DNA of 19,294 nucleotides from an uncultured Micrococcales bacterium (GTDB lineage: Bacteria; Actinomycetota; Actinomycetes; Actinomycetales; Microbacteriaceae), in NCBI GenBank assembly GCA_903893675.1, contig CAITNA010000043.1:1-19294 (forward strand), in the 5' to 3' direction. The notes beneath the pieces are model-generated. The model did not search any database. It saw only the letters and a program-made list of their open reading frames with translations, and was not told the DNA's origin. Within the stretch, counting starts at the first letter, position 1; each line of letters opens with the position of its first letter. The translations under genes and the position numbers were made by a program. Below, one piece after another: positions 14,780 through 19,294 of this stretch.

Positions 14780-16551
14780 TACTTCCACTCCGTCGCGATG
14801 TTTGCTGACTTTGTAGTAGATGGTGGCACACGGAAGGTGCGCAGCACCTGCTGCATGATCGATTTAAAGATTGGTGTCACGCCGAGCGAGGTGCTCTGAG
14901 TTCTCGACTTGAAGGCGGTCACGGCAACCACATACTGGGGGTCTTCTGCAGGCGCCATGCCAATGAACGAAATCGCGTGCAGATAGCCGTAGCGACCGGT
15001 GGCAGGGTCGATAATCTGAGCGGTTCCGGTCTTTCCGCCAACGCGATAGCCGGGAACAGCTGCGTGACGACCGATTCCGCCCTGCTCAACAACCTTCTCG
15101 AGCATGTCGATTGTGGTGCGGGCACTAGTCGAAGTAATTACGCGAGTGCCAGCAGCAATCGGAGCCTCCTGCGGCTTTGAGCCGACATCAGCGCAACCAT
15201 CGACGAGCTTTGGCTGCAGTCGCACGCCCATGTTGGCGATGGTCTGATACATCATCGCCGATTGGATTGGACTCACAGAGAATCCCTGGCCAAACATCGA
15301 AACGTATTTCTTGACCTGATCCCATTGACCTGATGGCAAAACCAATCCGGCAGTTTCACCTGGGAACCCAACTGCAGTCTTTTTGCCAGCGCCGAACGCG
15401 GTCAAGTAGTTGTAGCGAGTTTGGAACGGAACCTTCTGACCGAGCTGCATGATTCCGGTGTTAGAAGAGTCGCGAAGCACGCCGGTGAGAGTGAGTTTGT
15501 CGTTGCCGTGAACGTGTGAGTCGGTAACTCGATAGCCGTTCGTGCCCGGCACCACCCAACCGAACGGGGCAATGACGCGCATTTCTGGGTTTCCGATTCC
15601 GGTGTCAATCAGTGATGCGGCGGTCAGCGCCTTGATGACCGAGCCCGGTTCGAACTGTGAGTCGAAGACACGCTCGTTGCGGTCTGCTACGGCCGCTGCG
15701 CCAGGGTTGTTCGGGTCCATGGTTGGCGCATCCGCAGCAACCAAGATCTTCCCGGTCTTGACCTCAATCACAACTGCGGTTGCCCAGTCGGCACGCAGCG
15801 ACGACCAATACTGGGTCAACACCTGCTGTGCGTAATACTGCAAATCAGAGTTGATGGTCAGGTAAACGTCTTTGCCGTTGACCGCCTTCACGCGGGTGAT
15901 CACACTCGAAGGAATCTTGATTCCATCTCGACCACTCGCGTAAGTGTCTTTGCCGTTTACTCCGGCGAGGCAACTGTTCATCATGCTTTCGATGCCACCC
16001 ATTGCGGTGCCATCTGAGGTTAAAAAGCCGAGCAAACTTCCGGCTACCGCGCCGCTTGGGTAAACGCGCGAAGGCAGCGGGTCTCCCCAGATCCAAGGAA
16101 TGCCAAGTGCCTTGATCTGCTCATAGGCGTCAATTGCGACACCCTTCTTTAGATTGACGTATGAACCGGTGCCAGAAATCTTTGCGAGCACATCGGCTTG
16201 AGTCATGCCGAGAATGCCGGCGATCTGCGCAGCCGCCTGCTCAACAGGAATCTCGGTGTCGACACCGTTTGCACTGTGCTTAACCGGGCCAACGCGATTA
16301 GGCGCAGCATTCACGTCATACTTCATCACGGTCTTGGCAAGCACCTTGCCGGTTGAGTCATAAATAGTTCCGCGAATAGCTTGGATGGTCTGATTGACCT
16401 CGCGCGCGGCTACCGAAATTTTGTTGATACCGGGAGCTTCAATGATCTGAACGTCGACGAGACGAATGATAAAAAATGCCGCAATGCCAATGACCAGAAG
16501 CCGCACTCTGCGGTTTCTCATGTCCATCGGGTCAGGCGTTCTGTTTCGCAC
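14779..16551 (-). CDS. ftsI: FtsI/PBP3, septal peptidoglycan transpeptidase (class B PBP)
   Basis: FtsI crosslinks septal peptidoglycan outside the membrane as the partner of FtsW. The 590-residue protein has a short basic cytoplasmic end and one membrane helix (about 15-36). A PBP dimerisation domain follows, with AIRGTIYDSTGKVLA (58-72). The transpeptidase domain has the nucleophile motif SVIK (304-307), SSN (362-364) and KTGT (507-510). No PASTA domains are present. The GTG at 16551 has GAGGCAGG about 5-8 nt upstream and lies 18 nt after the ftsL-type gene. The next ATG (16527) lacks a ribosome-binding site. The TAA overlaps murE by one base. Confidence 0.96.
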   Translation of the reverse strand: MRNRTPDPMDMRNRRVRLLVIGIAAFFIIRLVDVQIIEAPGINKISVAAREVNQTIQAIRGTIYDSTGKVLAKTVMKYDVNAAPNRVGPVKHSANGVDTEIPVEQAAAQIAGILGMTQADVLAKISGTGSYVNLKKGVAIDAYEQIKALGIPWIWGDPLPSRVYPSGAVAGSLLGFLTSDGTAMGGIESMMNSCLAGVNGKDTYASGRDGIKIPSSVITRVKAVNGKDVYLTINSDLQYYAQQVLTQYWSSLRADWATAVVIEVKTGKILVAADAPTMDPNNPGAAAVADRNERVFDSQFEPGSVIKALTAASLIDTGIGNPEMRVIAPFGWVVPGTNGYRVTDSHVHGNDKLTLTGVLRDSSNTGIMQLGQKVPFQTRYNYLTAFGAGKKTAVGFPGETAGLVLPSGQWDQVKKYVSMFGQGFSVSPIQSAMMYQTIANMGVRLQPKLVDGCADVGSKPQEAPIAAGTRVITSTSARTTIDMLEKVVEQGGIGRHAAVPGYRVGGKTGTAQIIDPATGRYGYLHAISFIGMAPAEDPQYVVAVTAFKSRTQSTSLGVTPIFKSIMQQVLRTFRVPPSTTKSANIATEWK

Positions 16552-16569
16552 GCTGCCTGCCTCGAGTGA

Positions 16570-17178
16570 CTAGTGAGTTGGAGAAGCCGGGATGACTCCA
16601 CTTGGCAACGCTACCTGCGTGCCAGCGGCAACCTGCGGAGCGACATACGAGCCCAAAGTGGTCGTCGAGGCAGTCTGCTGCGCGGTCGCAGCCGCGCTGG
16701 TGCTTGCACCCGACTGAAGGTTCAACACCGAGTTCTCGGTCATCGAGGCATTGGCCAGGTTGTTCTTCGCAACGCGACCGGTGGTGTCAAGCGCAGCGGT
16801 TGGCTTGCCGAATACCCTGGCGTCCGAGATGCGCAGGAAAACTGGGTTGGCGTTTGCAATCATGCCTAGCGATGCCGCCGAGTTGGCCAGGTTCTGCTGC
16901 GACGAGAGTGAGTCGACCTGCTGCGAGATCAGCTGGCTCTGCACGCTAAGTGCATCGCGCTGGTGCTTGAGGTCTGAGAGCTGGTAAACGCTCTGCGAAA
17001 GGCCGATGTTGAGCAGCAGGCCAAGACCGTTGATGATGACAGCGGCAATCGCAACGACCTTGAGCACACGACGGATCTGGCTAGGCACTGCGCGGGTTGC
17101 TCGAGCAGGTGCAGCAACCGAGCTCAAACGAGGGCGTGGTGCGCGGATGGTTGCTGGTGCGGTTCTGGCGATGCTCAT
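16570..17178 (-). CDS. ftsL: FtsL-type divisome membrane protein (actinobacterial)
   Basis: A 202-residue single-pass protein between rsmH and ftsI, the fixed position of ftsL. A basic, Ala/Pro-rich cytoplasmic tail (1-38) leads to a membrane helix (about 39-60). A Gln/Ser/Leu-rich coiled coil follows (about 62-105), with LSDLKHQRDALSVQSQLISQ. A short SLGMIANANPVFLRI segment then resembles the motif after the coiled coil in FtsL/DivIC proteins. The last 70 or so residues are low-complexity Ala/Ser/Thr/Gln. FtsL sequences are poorly conserved, so the call rests on topology and context. In other bacteria FtsL helps activate FtsW-FtsI. The ATG at 17178 overlaps the rsmH stop as ATGA. Confidence 0.82.
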   Translation of the reverse strand: MSIARTAPATIRAPRPRLSSVAAPARATRAVPSQIRRVLKVVAIAAVIINGLGLLLNIGLSQSVYQLSDLKHQRDALSVQSQLISQQVDSLSSQQNLANSAASLGMIANANPVFLRISDARVFGKPTAALDTTGRVAKNNLANASMTENSVLNLQSGASTSAAATAQQTASTTTLGSYVAPQVAAGTQVALPSGVIPASPTH

Positions 17179-18137
17179 GCTGCGTTCCTGATCTTTTCTG
17201 CTGCGCGAAGTCGCACCGATGCGGCTCGCGAGTTGTGGCTAATTTCTTCATCACTCGCGAGTTCCGCGCCCTTGACTACAAGGCGAAGAACGGGTGCGTG
17301 TTCTGGAAGTTCGATTGGCAGGTCGAGCGGCGCCGAAGAGGTGCTCGCGGCGACCAGCGCCTGCTTGACGATGCGGTCTTCTAGCGACTGGTATGACAGC
17401 ACCAGCACTCGCCCACCGATTGCCAACGCCTTGATGACGTTTGGCATGGTGTCGCGCAAAACCTCGAGCTCGCGGTTCACTTCGATGCGCAGCGCCTGGA
17501 ACACGCGCTTTGCTGGGTGTCCCTTGCTCTTACCTGGGATGAACGGAACGATGTCAACGATTAGGGCGGCCAGCTCGTCGCTGGTCTTCCAAGGCTGTGC
17601 GCCGCGGCGGGCCACAACGGCGGCGGCGATCTGGCGCGAGTAGCGCTCCTCGCCGTATTCGCTGAAGATGCGAACCAAATCTTTTTCCGAGTAGTCGTTC
17701 AGCACGTCAGCTGCGGTGAGCGCTTCGGTGTTGTCCATGCGCATGTCGAGTGGGGCCGAGTATGAGTAAGCAAAGCCGCGCTCCGCTTCGTCGAGTTGCA
17801 TCGAAGAAACGCCAAGGTCGAGAAGCACTGCCTGCACGCTCGCGATGCCGCGCTCATCCAAGACTTCGAGGATCTCGTCGTAGGTTGCGTGTGCCGCTTC
17901 GAAGCGGTCGCCGAACTTGGCCAAGCGCTGGCTCGCGATTGCGATTGCGCTTAGGTCGCGGTCGATGCCGATCACGCGAAGTTTTGGAAAGCGCTCGAGG
18001 AAAGCCTCTGAGTGACCGCCCATGCCGAGGGTGCAGTCAACCAGGATGGCCGAACCAGTCAACGCCTCACCCAAAACTTCGATGGTGCGCTCCAACATCA
18101 CTGGGATGTGGATCTCGTTTACTGACTTGGTGTTCAT
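17175..18137 (-). CDS. rsmH: 16S rRNA (cytosine-1402 N4)-methyltransferase RsmH (MraW)
   Basis: RsmH methylates N4 of C1402 in the 16S rRNA decoding centre using S-adenosylmethionine. The 320-residue protein matches the family. It starts with IHIPVMLERTIEVL (9-22), the SAM-binding loop is VDCTLGMGGHSEAFL (33-47), and VIGIDRD (55-61) and LLDLGVSSMQLD (105-116) follow. GFAYSYSAPLDMRMD (121-135) and a C-terminal KRVFQALRIEVN stretch are also characteristic. The ATG at 18137 has GGA five to seven bases upstream. The 113-nt gap to mraZ holds a structured element (see 18150-18253), so the gene may be controlled separately from mraZ. It overlaps the ftsL-type gene by 4 nt. Confidence 0.97.
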   Translation of the reverse strand: MNTKSVNEIHIPVMLERTIEVLGEALTGSAILVDCTLGMGGHSEAFLERFPKLRVIGIDRDLSAIAIASQRLAKFGDRFEAAHATYDEILEVLDERGIASVQAVLLDLGVSSMQLDEAERGFAYSYSAPLDMRMDNTEALTAADVLNDYSEKDLVRIFSEYGEERYSRQIAAAVVARRGAQPWKTSDELAALIVDIVPFIPGKSKGHPAKRVFQALRIEVNRELEVLRDTMPNVIKALAIGGRVLVLSYQSLEDRIVKQALVAASTSSAPLDLPIELPEHAPVLRLVVKGAELASDEEISHNSRAASVRLRAAEKIRNAA

Positions 18138-18149
18138 GGCTTCCGGTGG

Positions 18150-18253
18150 AGCCTGCGGTTAGAGCCCCATCCATTCGCGTGAGCTTGGTTTTCACACGTT
18201 CCGGCATCGGGGAAGAGTGCCGGGTTGAATGGGTGGAGTTCTAGCCGCAGGCT
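18150..18253 (-). ncRNA. Structured leader between mraZ and rsmH, candidate mraW RNA motif
   Basis: A long imperfect inverted repeat closes this region: arms 18150-18176 and 18227-18253 match over 27 nt with 23 Watson-Crick pairs. Inside lie a hairpin with a perfect 6-bp stem (18201-18206 with 18218-18223, 11-nt loop) and a weak 4-bp hairpin near 18178-18198. Together they form a possible three-way junction. The 5' arm starts within the mraZ stop codon, and the 3' arm ends 12 nt before the rsmH start. A conserved 'mraW RNA motif' in 5' regions of mraW (rsmH) genes of Actinomycetales is known. Position and size fit, but I could not compare the consensus. Confidence 0.55.
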
Positions 18254-18683
18254 AGATGATTCCCGGAATCACCTCCTCGCTCAGATCTGAGTAAGGGTTC
18301 TCTTGCTTGGCAAGGAATTCGTTCCAGGACTTTGCGTCCCAAATCTCTGCGTAGTTGCCGGCACCGATGACCACGAGTTCGCGGTCGAGGCCGGCGTACT
18401 GACGAAGAACAGCTGGGATGGTGACGCGACCCTGCTTGTCCGGGGTCTCGGCGTGAGCGCCTGACATGAAAACACGAACGTAGTTGCGGGCACCTGCGTC
18501 AGTGATTGGAGCTTGGCTCAGCTTCTCTGCGCGCTGGTTGAAGTCTGCTGCGCTGTAAACCAACAGCGCCTTGTCTTGACCGCGGGTGATCACGAGGCCA
18601 GATGCGAACTGATCACGGAACTTGGCCGGCAGGATGATGCGGCCCTTTTCGTCGAGCTTCGGGGTGTGCGTGCCTAACAGCAT
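18252..18683 (-). CDS. mraZ: MraZ, transcriptional regulator of the dcw cluster
   Basis: MraZ is a ring-forming DNA-binding protein that controls the dcw promoter in front of its own gene. The 143-residue protein contains two SpoVT/AbrB-like halves. The first has KLDEKGRIILPAKFRD (9-24), and the second has TPDKQGRVTIPAVLRQYAGL (80-99). These repeated DxxGR...(I/L)PAxxR motifs are the family signature. The ATG at 18683 gives MLLGTHTPKLD and has GGGGGAG 5-6 nt upstream. The promoter and three GTGG repeats in the leader (18724-18753) suggest autoregulation. mraZ is separated from rsmH by the structured 18150-18253 element. Confidence 0.97.
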   Translation of the reverse strand: MLLGTHTPKLDEKGRIILPAKFRDQFASGLVITRGQDKALLVYSAADFNQRAEKLSQAPITDAGARNYVRVFMSGAHAETPDKQGRVTIPAVLRQYAGLDRELVVIGAGNYAEIWDAKSWNEFLAKQENPYSDLSEEVIPGII

Positions 18684-18723
18684 CTGAACTCCCCCTTCGC
18701 TCGTTCGGTGTTTCTGTTCGTAA

Positions 18724-18753
18724 ACTCCACTTTACACCACTTCCATCCACAAA
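18724..18753 (-). promoter_or_regulatory. Three 10-bp direct repeats, probable MraZ operator
   Basis: In the mraZ direction three consecutive decamers read TTTGTGGATG, GAAGTGGTGT and AAAGTGGAGT. The GTGG cores lie at 18747-18750, 18737-18740 and 18727-18730, exactly 10 bp apart. MraZ in E. coli binds TGGG-type direct repeats at about this period, and mollicute MraZ binds AAAGTGG[T/G] repeats. The array lies about 13-42 nt downstream of the expected transcription start, so bound MraZ would block early elongation or promoter clearance. Confidence 0.8.
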
Positions 18754-18772
18754 GTGCACATTTGGGAGGTTA

Positions 18773-18801
18773 AATATAACGATTTGGCATACTTTTGCCA
18801 A
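18773..18801 (-). promoter_or_regulatory. mraZ (dcw cluster) promoter
   Basis: The -35 element TTGGCA (18801-18796) and the -10 element TATATT (18778-18773) each match the sigma70 consensus in five of six bases. They are separated by exactly 17 bp. Transcription would start near 18766, giving a leader of about 80 nt before mraZ. The area is clearly more AT-rich than the genes around it. Confidence 0.78.
18784..18801. promoter_or_regulatory. Inverted repeat TTGGCA-N6-TGCCAA over the -35 box
   Basis: A perfect 6-bp inverted repeat with a 6-bp centre. One arm is the -35 element of the mraZ promoter and the other lies in the spacer. The 12-bp centre-to-centre distance of the arms suits a dimeric helix-turn-helix regulator. 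It differs from the MraZ repeats, so it may bind a second regulator. Confidence 0.5.
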
Positions 18802-18868
18802 TAAATAAGCGGATTTCAGCGGTGGAGGAAAATCCCACAAATTGCCCCGATTTGAGGCCGAAAAGCAG

Positions 18869-18896
18869 AAAAGGCACCCGGTTTCGGATGCCTTTT
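18869..18896 (-). terminator. Intrinsic terminator after the DUF3040 gene (bidirectional shape)
   Basis: AAAAGGCA and TGCCTTTT are perfect 8-nt complements around a 12-nt centre that itself can form a CCG/CGG stem. On the minus strand the hairpin ends in TTTT followed by CTGCTTTT. It lies 26 nt after the DUF3040 stop and upstream of the mraZ promoter, so it separates the two transcription units. The symmetric A and T runs would also let it work on the plus strand. Confidence 0.8.
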
Positions 18897-18922
18897 AGGT
18901 TGTGGTGGTGAGGTTTGCGGGG

Positions 18923-19276
18923 CTATTCGCCTTGGCGACGATCCCATCGGTCGGCGAAGAAGCTACCGCCAGACGATTTCGGGCCAGTCTTTGAGCCTGA
19001 AGACCCGCGTGGCCCTGACTTTCCTCGGGCTGCAGGATTGGCACTGGCCGCCAAAACGCCAAACAGGGCGATGCAGAAGCCGACAACGCCGATCCAGACC
19101 AGGCCGCTGATGGCGGCAAACAGCAGGACAGACAGGCCGATGACGGTGATCAGGATGCCGGCGACCAGCTTGCGAACGCTATTGGCAGGTCGGAGCTTGG
19201 GGTCGATCGTGGATGCGCCATAGAGTTCGCGCTCCATCTCTGCCAAGACTCGCTTTTCGCGTTCGGACAGGCCCAT
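18923..19276 (-). CDS. DUF3040 family membrane protein
   Basis: A 117-residue protein of the actinobacterial DUF3040 family, whose function is unknown. The N-terminus has the family pattern of a Ser-Glu-rich helix (MGLSEREKRVLAEMERELYG), followed by a basic segment. Two adjacent membrane helices (about residues 36-58 and 60-78) come next. The tail is Gly/Ser/Lys/Arg-rich and ends in FFADRWDRRQ. The ATG at 19276 is preceded by GGAGG with 4-nt spacing. Family members often lie just upstream of mraZ in actinobacteria, for example near the mycobacterial dcw cluster. The terminator at 18869-18896 suggests it is transcribed separately from mraZ. Confidence 0.88.
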   Translation of the reverse strand: MGLSEREKRVLAEMERELYGASTIDPKLRPANSVRKLVAGILITVIGLSVLLFAAISGLVWIGVVGFCIALFGVLAASANPAARGKSGPRGSSGSKTGPKSSGGSFFADRWDRRQGE

Positions 19277-19294
19277 GTTTCCTCCACTGCTCAG

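Noticed and set aside
18821..18837. GTGGAGGA and TCCCAC as further MraZ-like sites upstream of the promoter.
   Set aside because: They are in inverted orientation and lack the 10-bp phase of the leader repeats; they may be chance.
1..19294. Mobile elements, CRISPR arrays, tRNA or rRNA genes, or an unknown defence system.
   Set aside because: The coding space is filled by recognisable conserved genes, and no repeats, transposase frames or RNA gene signatures were seen.

Overview
The window is one co-directional block of 20 genes, all on the minus strand, and it is a division and cell-wall (dcw) cluster of an actinobacterium. Read in the direction of transcription (right to left), the order is: DUF3040 membrane protein, mraZ, rsmH, ftsL-type protein, ftsI, murE, murF, mraY, murD, ftsW, murG, murC, ftsQ, ftsZ, yggS (PLP-binding), sepF, yggT, divIVA/wag31, lspA, and the start of an RluD-type pseudouridine synthase that runs off the left edge. 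SepF, DivIVA/Wag31, a DUF3040 gene beside mraZ and an FtsL-like protein with a low-complexity tail are typical of Actinobacteria. The base composition (mid-50s % GC by eye) and the MurE sequence suggest Microbacteriaceae, possibly a small-genome lineage. That placement is inference from memory of the families and was not searched.

Right-hand control region (about 18684-18922): the DUF3040 gene ends before a hairpin terminator (18869-18896). A strong sigma70-type promoter for mraZ follows, with TTGGCA, a 17-bp spacer and TATATT. Its -35 box lies inside an inverted repeat, TTGGCA-N6-TGCCAA. In the leader there are three GTGG-cored repeats at exactly 10-bp spacing, the expected form of a MraZ operator. 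A second control region between mraZ and rsmH (18150-18253) is a 27-nt imperfect inverted repeat enclosing two small hairpins. It sits where the actinobacterial 'mraW RNA motif' is known to occur.

Core (4533-18137): rsmH to ftsQ are packed with ATGA, TAATG or TAGTG overlaps, or gaps of at most 19 nt. They encode the Mur ligases C, D, E and F, MraY and MurG (lipid II synthesis), FtsW and FtsI (septal glycan polymerase and transpeptidase), and the FtsL and FtsQ divisome proteins. A 156-bp gap with a dyad precedes ftsZ.

Left part (1-4376): ftsZ is followed 2 nt later by yggS, then by sepF (FtsZ membrane anchor), yggT, divIVA (polar growth scaffold), lspA and rluD. The yfiH/pgeF gene that commonly follows ftsZ is absent.

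I see no mobile element, CRISPR array, RNA gene (other than the putative leader structure) or plus-strand gene. Most of the window is ordinary. The points worth a second look are the two regulatory regions, the MurE substrate-pocket substitutions, and unusual residues in otherwise near-invariant parts of FtsZ.
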